A stretch of DNA of 33,880 bases from Desulfobulbus sp. (GTDB lineage Bacteria; Desulfobacterota; Desulfobulbia; Desulfobulbales; Desulfobulbaceae), in the NCBI GenBank assembly GCA_011051875.1, contig DRKI01000183.1, forward strand, positions 1 to 33,880, in the 5' to 3' direction. Positions 1 to 7,985 of this stretch are shown here, piece by piece; the stretch's first letter is position 1, and each line of letters begins with the position of its first letter. The position numbers and the translations under genes were made by a program. The notes below the pieces were generated by a model, which worked only from the letters and a program-made list of their open reading frames with translations, was not told the origin of the DNA and did no database searches.

Positions 1-473
1 ATTTTTGTCGGCCCCTGCTCCGGGTAGGCGGCCGCCCTGGAATGTCGACAATGGAACAAAAAGGTATAATGGTGACATTTGTGTCGTGCCGTGTTGGCGG
101 GAAAAACAGCAGGTCAGGATGATACTTTCCTGGTCCACCAGGGACCACGGCGGGATGGGTCGAGGGAAGGGATGCGAGTCGTGCTGTTTTCCAGGGAGGA
201 ATGCAGGGGGCCGGGATGCACGGGAACCCGGCAGAGCCGGACCATCTTTTCAGGCCAGCAGCAACAACCAGTGATAATAGCCGCAGGCGACACGACTGCG
301 CGGGCGATTTTCGGATACACGTCTCCATTCGCCGTGTCTTTGTTGCAAGATCGTCCGTTGCAGGTCCGGGGTCCATCCCGGTCGGCCCCCGTGCCGGGCC
401 AGGGGCGCGATCCTGCGCCAATGGCCTGCGAATGAGGCGGTCATGGCGGTGGCCGGCAAGGGCGCTGCGACTG
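1..473. other. Gene-free left edge downstream of nifV
   Basis: I see no convincing coding region here; the open frames lack recognisable protein features. A perfect TATAAT lies at 65-70, but no -35 hexamer sits at proper distance. Three GC-rich hairpins follow one another at 366-381 (CCGGG/CCCGG), 384-400 (GGCCC/GGGCC) and 404-419 (GGCGC/GCGCC). They lie 3' of nifV on the minus strand and could help end its transcript, but no T-run follows, so they are not called as a terminator. Confidence 0.5.
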
Positions 474-1604
474 TCAGCAGGGAGGTGGCAACTCCGCCTG
501 GCGGCAGGCAAGTCGCAGGAGCTGCTCCTCGTCCACTGACTCACCCAGGGCCCGCACCGAGGAGACCAGGCGCCGGAGCTGCTGTTCGCTCAGGTTCACC
601 CCCCGCCGGGCCAGTTGCAGGTGGATGGCCCGGGTCCCTGTCTTGAGGCCGAAGAGGAGTTGCCTCCGGGCCCCGACGCGGCAGGGATCATACGGCTCGT
701 AGGTCATCGGGTTGACTGCCAGGCCGTGCTGGTGCAGGCCGGTTTCGCAGGTGAAGAGGCTGGATCCGACCAGGGGGTGATTGCCGGCAATGGTCATTCC
801 GGCGGCCGCTGCCACCCGGCGGCACAGTCCCGGCAGCAGGTCGGTCCGGTAGCGGCTGCAGTCCCGCTGCAGGGCAAGGAAGCCGATCACTTCCTCGAGG
901 CGGCAGTTGCCGGCCCGTTCACCGATGCCGAGCACCGTGGCGTCGAGCCAGTCGGCGCCCGCCTCCAGGGCGGCGACGGAGTTTGCCGTTGCCATGCCGA
1001 AATCGTTGTGGCAGTGGACGCCGATGGCAATGCGCACGCTGTTGCCCAGCCGCCGGACAAGGGCGGTGATGGCGGCCGGGGAACAGATCCCCACCGTATC
1101 GGCCAGGCGCACCCGGAAGGCACCGGCCTGTTCCGCAATCCCTGCCACCTGGACAAGAAATTCAGGATCTGCCCGGCTGCCATCCTCCAGCCCTGCCGCC
1201 ACCCGGGGAATACCCAGGTCAAGGGCCTGGCGGATGGATGCCGCAACCGTCTCCCGTACCCAGGCCCGGTCCTTTTGCAGCCGCTGGCTGATATGCAGGT
1301 CCGAGACCGGCACGGAGAGAGAGAGGACATCGGGCCGGCAGCGGGCGGCAAAACGGATGTCCTCCGGTCGGCAGCGGCTCCACAGCCCCAGCCGGCACCG
1401 CTCTCCGGCCAGTTGCCGGGCCTCGCTGACAAGATCCGGCAGGTGGTTGTAACCGGGAGCGGCGATGCCCAGTTCGATCTCCTCGACGCCTATACGCGCC
1501 AGGGTCCTGACCAGGGCCGTTCTCTGCTGCCTGCTGAACCTCACGCCCGGCGCCTGTTCCCCTTCGCGCAGGGTGGAGTCGATGATTCCTGCAAAAGTGT
1601 TCAT
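474..1604 (-). CDS. nifV: Homocitrate synthase NifV
   Basis: 376 residues, the usual NifV length. It condenses acetyl-CoA with 2-oxoglutarate to homocitrate, the organic ligand of the nitrogenase FeMo-cofactor, in the cytoplasm. The N-terminus carries the DRE-TIM metallolyase signature (DSTLREGEQAPGV, residues 9-21), followed by VEEIELGIAAPG. The metal-binding GVHCHNDFGMATANS is near residues 195-209, and the second homocitrate/isopropylmalate synthase signature (LDATVLGIGERAGN) follows. A leucine biosynthetic (LeuA) or lysine-pathway role is less likely, because the short protein lacks the LeuA regulatory domain and nifA lies next door. It diverges from nifA and is separate from the nifENB operon. 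A weak GG-N10-GC sigma-54 candidate lies 59-72 bp upstream. Confidence 0.93.
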   Translation of the reverse strand: MNTFAGIIDSTLREGEQAPGVRFSRQQRTALVRTLARIGVEEIELGIAAPGYNHLPDLVSEARQLAGERCRLGLWSRCRPEDIRFAARCRPDVLSLSVPVSDLHISQRLQKDRAWVRETVAASIRQALDLGIPRVAAGLEDGSRADPEFLVQVAGIAEQAGAFRVRLADTVGICSPAAITALVRRLGNSVRIAIGVHCHNDFGMATANSVAALEAGADWLDATVLGIGERAGNCRLEEVIGFLALQRDCSRYRTDLLPGLCRRVAAAAGMTIAGNHPLVGSSLFTCETGLHQHGLAVNPMTYEPYDPCRVGARRQLLFGLKTGTRAIHLQLARRGVNLSEQQLRRLVSSVRALGESVDEEQLLRLACRQAELPPPC

Positions 1605-1662
1605 TGTTCGTTCTTCTCCGATCGGGCTGTTCGGGCCGGTCCCGCCTTTGCAGTATCACTCT

Positions 1663-1676
1663 GCAGTGTTGCGTCC
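1663..1676 (-). promoter_or_regulatory. Candidate sigma-54 promoter of nifV
   Basis: On the minus strand the sequence reads TGGACGCAACACTGCA. It has GG and GC separated by exactly ten bases and a good -12 part (TGCA), but the -24 CAC is not kept. The predicted start would be about 47 bp ahead of nifV. Two near-NifA sites upstream, TGT...ACA at 1701-1717 and 1870-1886, have spacers of 11 rather than 10 bases. This is suggestive only. Confidence 0.35.
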
Positions 1677-2023
1677 AGGTGTTCTGTTGCCATTGCTGGT
1701 TGTGGCCGCACTGCACACATCTCTTCTATCACCATCCTTTCATGATCTGTGCCGTACTGCCCGGTCAGGCTCCCCCAGCCGGTCTCCCGCCCCTGTCGGC
1801 CGTACTGGCCGGTTCCACGCACTGGGCGCCATTCAGTGTGTAACATTTCTGTAAAAAATAAAATAATGATGTATGTATTCTTGACATTATTGTTGTTTTC
1901 TTTCTGCCCCCGGGCTGTTCCCGGGTCCATGGGAGGCTGGAAAAGGGGCTGCCTGTCCTGTCCCCTGCCGCTGCCAGGACCCTGGTCCGGCCTTTGCGCC
2001 GGCCTTGACCGGGGCCGGCCGGG

Positions 2024-2053
2024 TTGCACTATCATTTTGATCTGGTGATATTT
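2024..2053 (+). promoter_or_regulatory. Candidate sigma-70 promoter of nifA
   Basis: TTGCAC and GATATT are separated by 18 bp, 3' of a 7-bp GC hairpin (1998-2019) and about 180 bp before the chosen nifA start. The -10 hexamer matches the consensus at 4 of 6 positions. No -24/-12 element was found for nifA itself. Confidence 0.3.
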
Positions 2054-2153
2054 TAGACAGATGCGGATACAGCGGCCTCCGGGAAGCCACTCTGACAGGG
2101 CAGGGGCGGACAACAAAAGCTACCGGCGCGGGAGGAGAAAAAAGGGTCCGGGA

Positions 2154-2222
2154 ATGTATCTTGCAATTCCTTGTCAAGAACCAGGTGAGAAAACCATCTC
2201 TGCCGGGACAACCCGAACCTGA
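2154..2222 (+). other. Possible 22-codon leader peptide ahead of nifA
   Basis: ATG 2154 is preceded by a purine-rich stretch, GGAGGAG at 2131-2137 and AAGGG near 2142-2146. It opens a frame of 22 codons ending in TGA at 2220-2222, 13 bases before nifA ATG 2236. nifA has only a cramped AGGA directly before its ATG, so translational coupling is conceivable. The peptide resembles nothing I know. Confidence 0.25.
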
Positions 2223-2235
2223 CAGTATACAGGAT

Positions 2236-3870
2236 ATGAAAACAGCGACAACTTCCCACGCCCGGGAACGATCCGCCACGGCAACGCTTGAGCTCAAGGC
2301 CCTCTACCGCATCGTGCAGCTCATCGGTTCGGCGGTGCATCTCGATACCGCCCTGTCGGCGATCCTCAAGGTGCTCCACGATACGCTGCGCATGGAACGG
2401 GCGACCCTGGCCCTGCTCGACGAGGAGAACCGGCACCTGACCATCCGCGCCTCCTACGGTCTCAGCGTGGAAGAGGAGCAGCGAGGGGTATACGGCCTGG
2501 ACGAGGGGGTCTACGGCCAGGTCTTCAGCACGGTCTCGCCCTTTATCGTCCCCGATGTCTCCAGCGAACCCCTGTTCCTGAACCGTACCGGTGCCCGCAC
2601 CGACTACAGCAAGAAGACCATTACCTTCATCGGTGTGCCCGTGGTCCTGGGCGAGGTGCCGGTGGGGGTGCTCAGCGTGGACCGGCTCTTTGGCCTCGAT
2701 ATCTCCTTCAAGGAGGATGTCCGGTTCCTGACCGTGGTCGCGACCCTGATCGCCCAGTTCCTGAGCCTGAACCAGGCCATCCGCAAGGACCGGCAGAAGC
2801 TGGTCCAGGAAAACCGGAGCCTCAGGGCCCAGCTCCACGACCGCCATCGCCGGCATTTCATCATCGGCCATTCCAAGCCCATGCAGGAGGTGTTCTGGTC
2901 CATCGAGCGGGTGGCGCCCAGCCGGGCCACGGTCCTGCTGCTCGGCGAGTCCGGCACGGGCAAGGAGCTGGTGGCCAGGGCCATCCACGAGGCCGGACCG
3001 AGGCGGAGCAGGCCCTTTGTCAAGATCAACTGCGCCGCCCTGCCGGAGACCCTGCTCGAGAGTGAACTGTTCGGCCACGAGAAGGGGGCCTTTACCGGGG
3101 CTGGAACAACCAGGGTGGGGCGCTTTGAGCTGGCCGACAAGGGCACCCTGTTCCTGGACGAAATCGGCGAGATGCCCATGTCCCTGCAGGCCAAGCTGCT
3201 GCGGGTCCTGCAGGAACAGCAGTTCGAGCGCCTTGGCTCCAGCAGGACCATGACCGTGGACGTCCGCATCGTGGCTGCCACCAATGTCAGCCTGGAGGAG
3301 GCCGTGGCCGAGGGACGGTTCAGAAACGACCTCTACTACCGGCTCAACGTGGTGCCCATCGTCCTGCCACCCCTGCGCGCCCGACGCGAGGATATTCCGC
3401 TCCTGCTCGACCATTTCCTGGGTATCAGCAACAAGCGCAACAGCAAGAAGATCCACATGACACGGGATTTTCTCGATTGTCTCACCGCCTACGACTGGCC
3501 GGGCAACGTGCGCGAACTGCAGAACCTGGTGGAACGGCTGGTCATCCTGGCAACCGACGACGTGCTGCGCAAGGAGGACCTGCCGGAGCATTTTTTTCGC
3601 GGTCGCACAGAGATGCCAGCCAATCGGATCCCTGCCGGCGCTGCTGCCCCGGTCCCCGCCGCCCAGGCGGAAATGGAGATCGGCAACGGGCAGGCGTGGC
3701 CAGGAAAGGTGCCGAAATCCCTGGAGGAGATCGAACGCGAGCAGGTCAAGGCGGCCCTGATCCGCAACGGCTGGGTCCAGGCCAGGGCGGCCCGCGAACT
3801 CGGTCTCACCCAGCGCCAGATCGGCTACCGGATGAAGAAGTTCAACCTCAAGCGCCCGGAGTATCGCTGA
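2236..3870 (+). CDS. nifA: NifA, sigma-54-dependent nif activator
   Basis: 544 residues from ATG 2236. An in-frame TTG at 2161 would add 25 residues, but neither start has a well-placed Shine-Dalgarno. Order: N-terminal GAF domain (about 20-180), AAA+ domain with Walker A GESGTGKE (about 237), the sigma-54 contact loop GAFTGA (about 285) and Walker [10 protein letters not shown], then a C-terminal Fis-type helix-turn-helix (about 500-540, [19 protein letters not shown]). It would activate -24/-12 promoters from upstream TGT-N10-ACA sites; such a site lies before nifE. The linker between AAA+ and the DNA-binding domain has no CX4C pair, so it is not of the oxygen-sensitive rhizobial type. No nifL is nearby, so control is probably through the GAF domain. 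Confidence 0.93.
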   Translation: MKTATTSHARERSATATLELKALYRIVQLIGSAVHLDTALSAILKVLHDTLRMERATLALLDEENRHLTIRASYGLSVEEEQRGVYGLDEGVYGQVFSTVSPFIVPDVSSEPLFLNRTGARTDYSKKTITFIGVPVVLGEVPVGVLSVDRLFGLDISFKEDVRFLTVVATLIAQFLSLNQAIRKDRQKLVQENRSLRAQLHDRHRRHFIIGHSKPMQEVFWSIERVAPSRATVLLLGESGTGKELVARAIHEAGPRRSRPFVKINCAALPETLLESELFGHEKGAFTGAGTTRVGRFELADKGTLFLDEIGEMPMSLQAKLLRVLQEQQFERLGSSRTMTVDVRIVAATNVSLEEAVAEGRFRNDLYYRLNVVPIVLPPLRARREDIPLLLDHFLGISNKRNSKKIHMTRDFLDCLTAYDWPGNVRELQNLVERLVILATDDVLRKEDLPEHFFRGRTEMPANRIPAGAAAPVPAAQAEMEIGNGQAWPGKVPKSLEEIEREQVKAALIRNGWVQARAARELGLTQRQIGYRMKKFNLKRPEYR

Positions 3871-3937
3871 GTTTCCCGATTCCCCGGCCCGCATGTTTCA
3901 CCAAGGTCGTTGCGAAAGGTCTGAACATGCCATGAAT

Positions 3938-4003
3938 ACGGGGCACAAAGCGAAAAGGTCCGTAGACATATCGAAATATGTCGAGGAATCCTTTTTGTGC
4001 CGT
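3938..4003. terminator. Long imperfect hairpin between convergent nifA and GH114 gene
   Basis: ACGG(GG)CACAAA at 3938-3949 pairs with TTTGTGCCGT at 3994-4003. AAGG (3955-3958) pairs with CCTT (3990-3993). The apex is a perfect 7-bp stem, GACATAT/ATATGTC (3965-3971/3976-3982), with a CGAA loop. The position between two convergent genes favours a transcript-end role for either strand, but there is no classical free T-run, so an RNA-processing or protein-binding site remains possible. The rest of 3871-4213 shows no gene. Confidence 0.5.
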
Positions 4004-4213
4004 GACGCAGCAGGCATGGTCTGTTCGGGCCTTGCAGCAGATCGCCTGTGAAATATGCGGGTTGGGCCAGGCCGTCGTCCTGCTTTACTCTCGTGGCAGC
4101 GCTCAGCAGTCTCACGCAGGGATGCTGCCTGTTTTTCATGGGGTGTTGTGGGCTGGACAGGGACTATCCGGATCCAGCCTGCGGGCGTATCCGGGAGTTT
4201 GTGGAGAGCCGGA

Positions 4214-5095
4214 TCACCGGCAGGGAATGCGCCAGCTCCCCAAGGTGACCTTCTTCTTCAGCCAGTCGAAATTCATGGTATTGGCGCGGGGGCAAAATGT
4301 GCCGGTCTCACCGGAATATTCCACGCCGAACACGGCTTTTCCTGCCTGAACAAAAGGGAGCAGGGCATCACATTCGTCAAACTGGAAGCATTGTTCATTT
4401 AAGGCCCAGTCAAAGTCGCCGACCAGGGAGGCTACCTGGCCAAGATTATTTTTCAGGCCTATGGAGAGGCCGCGCTCATGGGCCATGGCCGCCAGCCAGC
4501 GGTTGAAACGCAGCTGGTCGGTTGCAGAAAGCGGGAATCCGGTGTCGTTTGTGTACCCATCAACATTATCCGGCTCCACACCATCGCATTTCTTGCTTAC
4601 CGCCAGGTCAAGGCGTGCCTTGAGGATTGGTGCAAGCAGGTCGGTCCGCCTGATATCAACCCACCTTTCCCCTGGCCAGCCATCGAGATCCCTGCCCAGA
4701 ATCTCCCCCGGGTATCTGTCCGCATCGGGTCGCCAGTTTTCGTAACTCCCTGCACTGAAGTAACAGATCACTGTGCGGCCCCTGGCGTGCAACCTGTCTA
4801 TGACCTGTTGCGGGGTATCGAAAAGGTCGATGTCAAACATTTCCGCATCAACCGAGGTGTCAATGACGCCGCTGAGCTGCCACTGCCAGCTCGTCCCCGG
4901 CCTGGGATGCCACCAGGAGGGACTGCCGGGCGGCCCGGTTGTGTCAGGCCGGTCCCTGGCGGCGAGAATGGGCGGCATGACCAGGAGCGGTGTGGCCTGG
5001 TCTGCCCCGGACAGAACCGGCAGTGCAACAATGAGCAGGATCATCCTGGCAAGGACGATGCTGAACCGGCCGCTGTTGGCGATGATCTTGTTCAT
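4214..5095 (-). CDS. Secreted GH114/TM1410-like glycoside hydrolase
   Basis: 293 residues. ATG 5095 is chosen because an AGAAAGAG purine tract precedes it and a signal peptide follows directly (hydrophobic MILLIVALPVLSG, cleavage near ADQA), so the product is exported. The mature part opens with WQWQLSG and contains the (beta/alpha)8-barrel features of the endo-alpha-1,4-polygalactosaminidase (GH114)/TM1410 group: GRTVICYFSAGSYENWRPD, DGVEPDNVDGY and DWALNEQC, the last two carrying the acidic residues expected to be catalytic. In that family it would cut alpha-linked galactosamine or related exopolysaccharide. It stands alone, convergent with nifA and separated from modC by the repeat element, so no partner suggests its substrate. 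Confidence 0.75.
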   Translation of the reverse strand: MNKIIANSGRFSIVLARMILLIVALPVLSGADQATPLLVMPPILAARDRPDTTGPPGSPSWWHPRPGTSWQWQLSGVIDTSVDAEMFDIDLFDTPQQVIDRLHARGRTVICYFSAGSYENWRPDADRYPGEILGRDLDGWPGERWVDIRRTDLLAPILKARLDLAVSKKCDGVEPDNVDGYTNDTGFPLSATDQLRFNRWLAAMAHERGLSIGLKNNLGQVASLVGDFDWALNEQCFQFDECDALLPFVQAGKAVFGVEYSGETGTFCPRANTMNFDWLKKKVTLGSWRIPCR

Positions 5096-5252
5096 GATCT
5101 CTTTCTGATTTCTTGAGTTCGCTGAAAGAACCGGCCAGGCCGGAAAAGGGCACGGCAATGGCGTGAAGGTCGCCGCATCCTCTGTCCCGTCTTTGCCGGG
5201 AAGGATGGGGGAACAGGGATGGAGGCAATATCACAGAAGACCTTCTCCGGAG

Positions 5253-5258
5253 ATTATA
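5253..5258 (-). promoter_or_regulatory. TATAAT box upstream of the GH114-like gene
   Basis: The minus strand reads TATATAATCTCCGG, a perfect -10 hexamer, about 158 bp upstream of the start codon. No good -35 is visible. The same ATATAATCTC core lies upstream of the lipoprotein-kinase operon (16537-16542). Confidence 0.35.
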
Positions 5259-5337
5259 TACCATCCGGCGCTCGATGTACCGCGGAATCGCCCGGCGTGA
5301 AGGGAAATGGCGTTGCTGCGTCTCTGGCCCGTGATCT

Positions 5338-5495
5338 GTACCCGATCACTGGATATCCGATGACCCGGAATCAATACAGGACTTGTGAGCGGTCCCAGGT
5401 GTCACGGCTGTGCGTGATCGAATCTCACAGGTATACTCTCCCCCTATAGCGGGAGGTTCGAGCGCGTGCAGACGGGGTGGCCTGTGGCCGCTTGC
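5338..5495 (+). repeat. Intergenic element copy 1, candidate structured RNA
   Basis: About 80% identical by eye to the inverted copy at 16929-17089. The core folds into two nested stems. The outer stem is 10 bp, GTGAGCGGTC at 5385-5394 with 5486-5495. The inner stem is 17 bp with a single A-G mismatch, 5410-5426 with 5453-5469. Six stem pairs differ between the copies, and all stay paired when read in this orientation because of G-U pairs. ACAGG in the inner loop (5427-5431) can also pair with CCTGT at 5481-5485. The element lies in the gap between the GH114 start and the modC stop, antisense to any read-through from modC. No open frame or transposase is linked to it. It could be a small RNA, a cis-element or a mobile non-autonomous repeat. 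Confidence 0.6.
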
Positions 5496-5519
5496 CGTGA
5501 TTTTCCCGGCCTTTGCCTG

Positions 5520-6194
5520 TTATGCCGGCAGCGATCCGGGCAGCATGGAGAGGCGGCCTTTTTTCAGGTCCGGCTCTGTTGCGGCGCCCCTGCGGAGGAT
5601 GATGTGATGGTCTGCGAGCTGGCGTGCCTCGTCCGGGTCATGGGTGACCATGATGACGGCAAGCTGCAACCGCTCCTGGAGCCGCTTCAGCTCCATGCGC
5701 AGCCGGTGGCGGGTCTGGTTGTCCAGGGCCGAGAATGGCTCGTCCAGGAGCAGCACCTCCGGCCTGGTGGCCAGGGCCTGGGCAAGGGCGGCCCGCTGCC
5801 GTTCGCCGCCCGAGATCTCGTGCGGCCTGCTGGCTGCCAGGTGCCGGATGCGCAGCATGGCGAGTAGCTCGGCCACGCGCTGTGGATCCCTGCAGCCATA
5901 GGCCACATTCTTTTCCACGGTCAGGTGCGGAAAGAGGGTATGTTCCTGGAAGACGTAGCCCACCCTGCGCTGGCGCGCCTTGAGCAGGAGCCTGTCCGTG
6001 GCCTTGAACCAGTAGCGTTCCCGAAACCGGATATACCCGGCATCCGGGGGCTCGAGGCCGGCAAGGGCCCGGATGACAGTGGTCTTGCCCGACCCCGAGG
6101 GACCGGTCAGGACCAGCAGGTCCCCTGCCGGGCAGCGCAGCCTGACGTCGACGGTGAACCGGTCACGTTTCTTGATGATATGTGCCTCAAGCAT
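5520..6194 (-). CDS. modC: Molybdate ABC transporter ATPase ModC, short form
   Basis: 224 residues from ATG 6194, which overlaps the end of modB by 8 bases. It is the nucleotide-binding subunit that powers molybdate import. Visible motifs are Walker A GPSGSGKTT, Q-loop VFQEHTLFPHLT, signature ISGGERQRAALAQ, Walker B VLLLDEPFSALD and the H-loop VTHDPDEA. Typical ModC is about 350 residues and has a C-terminal molybdate-binding MOP domain. This one stops after the ATPase core, so it lacks that regulatory part, as in some other bacterial mod operons. Last gene of the nifE-modC operon. Confidence 0.88.
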   Translation of the reverse strand: MLEAHIIKKRDRFTVDVRLRCPAGDLLVLTGPSGSGKTTVIRALAGLEPPDAGYIRFRERYWFKATDRLLLKARQRRVGYVFQEHTLFPHLTVEKNVAYGCRDPQRVAELLAMLRIRHLAASRPHEISGGERQRAALAQALATRPEVLLLDEPFSALDNQTRHRLRMELKRLQERLQLAVIMVTHDPDEARQLADHHIILRRGAATEPDLKKGRLSMLPGSLPA

Positions 6195-6852
6195 GCTGGG
6201 AACTCCGCCTGTTGAGGTGATTGACCAGCAGGAGCACACTGTAGCTGATCGTCACCAGGATGAGGGAGAGGATTGCCGCCTCGCGGTAGCGCATGGCCTC
6301 GACATACTCGTAGATCGCGATGGAGGCCACCCGGGTGCGGCCCGGGATTGAGCCGCCCACCATCAGGATAACGCCGAACTCTCCCATGGTGTGGGCAAAG
6401 GCGAGCACGGCCGAGGCGGCAATGCCGCCGGTGGCATTGGGCAGGATCACCCGGAAAAAGACAGCCATGGGCGAACTGCCCAGGACATCGGCCATCTCCA
6501 GCAGCCTGCGGTCGATCTTCTCGAAGGCGGTCTTCAGTGGCTGCACGGCAAAGGGCAGGCTGTGGACCATGGCGGCCAGGACGATGCCGCCAAAGGTAAA
6601 GACCATGGTGGAGCCGGAAACCGCGGCCCATGCCCTGCCCACAGGGCCGTCCGGCCCCATGATGACCAGCAGGTAGAAACCGAGTACCGTGGGCGGCAGG
6701 ACCAGGGGCAGGTTGACCAGGCTGTCGGCCAGGAACCTGCCCGGAAAACGGACAAAGACCAGCAGGGCGGCAAGCGGCATGGCCAGGAGAAGGAGAATGG
6801 TCGTGCTGATCAGGGACAGCTTTGCCGAAAGAAAGAGCGGGGTCAGGTCCAT
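6187..6852 (-). CDS. modB: Molybdate ABC transporter permease ModB
   Basis: 221 residues with five or six hydrophobic segments, the normal ModB size. It forms the inner-membrane channel. The ABC permease EAA loop is seen around LEMADVLGSSPMAVFFRVILPNA, whose ADVLGSSP contacts ModC, and AHTMGEFGVILMVGG is typical of ModB. It begins 18 bases after modA and overlaps modC, so the three are translated from one transcript. Confidence 0.93.
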   Translation of the reverse strand: MDLTPLFLSAKLSLISTTILLLLAMPLAALLVFVRFPGRFLADSLVNLPLVLPPTVLGFYLLVIMGPDGPVGRAWAAVSGSTMVFTFGGIVLAAMVHSLPFAVQPLKTAFEKIDRRLLEMADVLGSSPMAVFFRVILPNATGGIAASAVLAFAHTMGEFGVILMVGGSIPGRTRVASIAIYEYVEAMRYREAAILSLILVTISYSVLLLVNHLNRRSSQHA

Positions 6853-6870
6853 GGCATTCTCGCGGGTGTT

Positions 6871-7605
6871 TTATCTGAATTCGTAGCCGTACCGTTCCAG
6901 GATCGCCGTTGCCGCATTGCGGCGCAGGTAGCGGAGCAGGGCGCGGGCCGCGTCCCTGTCTGCCGAGTCCCTGACCACGCAGGCCGACTGGGCAACGGGC
7001 TGCGCAACCGGCACGGGAAGGAAACAGCCCTCGCTCCCCGTGGCGGCCAGCGAACCGGAGACAAAGGAGACACCTGTCGCGCCGATGGCCGCATACTGGA
7101 AACTCTGGCCCACGTTGGCGGCAAAGACCAGCCGGTCCCGGACCTGCTGCCAGAGGCCGGCGTCGACCAGGGCCTGCCGGGCCGATGCGCCATAGGGCGC
7201 AAGCTCCGGGTTGGGGATGCCGATCCCGTCCCTGCTGCCGGTGACGAGCCTTCTCCAGTCACCGGTCCCATCGCACAGGCCCCGGTCGCGGCTCCAGAGC
7301 ACGACCCGGCCACGGACATAGACCCGGGGGCGTTCACAGTAGCCCTGCTGGTAGAGGAGTTCCGGCCTCCTGGTATCGGCGGAGAAGAACAGGGCAAAGG
7401 GGGCCCTGTTCATGATCTGGGCATAGAGCCGGCCCGAGGACGAGACCGTGGTCCGGACGGGAATGCCGGTCTCCCCGGTGAAGCGGGCACCGATCTCCTC
7501 CATGGCAGGGGCGAAGTTTGCCGCCACCGCCACCAGCAGGCCGGGGGCGGCACGGGCCGTGGTGGCGGAGAGGACAACGAGGATGCAGAATATCCGTGGG
7601 ATCAT
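6871..7605 (-). CDS. modA: Molybdate-binding periplasmic protein ModA
   Basis: 244 residues with an N-terminal signal peptide (cleavage near ATTARA-AP). It captures molybdate or tungstate in the periplasm and delivers it to ModB. The mature start VAVAANFAPAMEEI, then TVSSSGRLYAQI and LFFSADTRRPELL, are the family's oxyanion-binding segments. Its ATG overlaps the stop of the upstream NifX-like gene (ATGA type), which ties molybdate uptake directly to cofactor synthesis within one operon. Confidence 0.92.
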   Translation of the reverse strand: MIPRIFCILVVLSATTARAAPGLLVAVAANFAPAMEEIGARFTGETGIPVRTTVSSSGRLYAQIMNRAPFALFFSADTRRPELLYQQGYCERPRVYVRGRVVLWSRDRGLCDGTGDWRRLVTGSRDGIGIPNPELAPYGASARQALVDAGLWQQVRDRLVFAANVGQSFQYAAIGATGVSFVSGSLAATGSEGCFLPVPVAQPVAQSACVVRDSADRDAARALLRYLRRNAATAILERYGYEFR

Positions 7606-7937
7606 GAGCTTTGCATCCAGTCCCGGTCCACGGCAATATCGCTGATCCGCCTGCTGCCGGTGACCACCGTGATCCCGCGCTGTTCCAGCTCCCGGCGCGG
7701 GCGGGCCCCGATGTGGCTGCAGTAGATGCGGGAGCAGTCGGCCAGGCTGTCGGCAAGGGCCGCGAACCGCTCTTCTGCAAATTCATGGTCTGCCTCCCCA
7801 ACCGACCATGGCGTCACCTGGCGGATGGAGAGAAGGGTTCCCCCCTGTTCGGAAATGTCATAGATCAGGAAGCGGTCGGCGCGGCCAAAGTGTTCATTGA
7901 CCGTCTCCCCGTCCGTGGATGCGATGGCAACAAGCAT
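7602..7937 (-). CDS. NifX/NafY-family cofactor-binding protein
   Basis: 111 residues from ATG 7937; a longer start at 7976 adds 13 basic residues with no better ribosome site. It is a single dinitrogenase iron-molybdenum cofactor domain: MLVAIASTDGETVNEHFGRADRFLIYDI is diagnostic, with the conserved HFG. Such proteins hold NifB-co or FeMo-co precursors in transit between NifB, NifEN and apo-nitrogenase. NifB upstream already ends in a related domain, so the operon has two such domains. Whether this is NifX proper or a paralogue cannot be told from sequence alone. Confidence 0.82.
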   Translation of the reverse strand: MLVAIASTDGETVNEHFGRADRFLIYDISEQGGTLLSIRQVTPWSVGEADHEFAEERFAALADSLADCSRIYCSHIGARPRRELEQRGITVVTGSRRISDIAVDRDWMQSS

Positions 7938-7985
7938 TTTTTTATTTCTCCCCGGTGCGTGTTTCCGCTGGTTCACGGCTCCCTG

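Larger units (their letters stand above)
1605..2235. other. nifV-nifA divergent intergenic region
   Basis: This 630-bp control region has no convincing gene. It holds the nifV promoter candidate, an AT-rich block (about 1845-1900), and a strong GC hairpin at 1998-2019 (GCCGGCC/GGCCGGC, 8-base loop). Just downstream on the plus strand, TTGCAC (2024-2029) and GATATT (2048-2053) are 18 bp apart and could be a sigma-70 type promoter for nifA. A 22-codon reading frame (2154-2222) lies directly before nifA. Confidence 0.5.

Noticed and set aside
2053-3894. 613-codon minus-strand frame opposite nifA
   Set aside because: It is the antisense shadow of a high-GC gene; the translated protein has no domain, whereas the plus frame is a complete NifA.
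3825-4139. 104-codon minus-strand frame overlapping the 3' end of nifA
   Set aside because: It contains the long hairpin, has no recognisable domain and overlaps a certain gene.
5338-5495. Integron attC site, diversity-generating repeat or group II intron end as explanation of the repeat element
   Set aside because: No RYYYAAC/GTTRRRY ends, substitutions are not adenine-specific, and no integrase or reverse transcriptase occurs in the window; the GUGCG at the inner stem alone is not enough for an intron.
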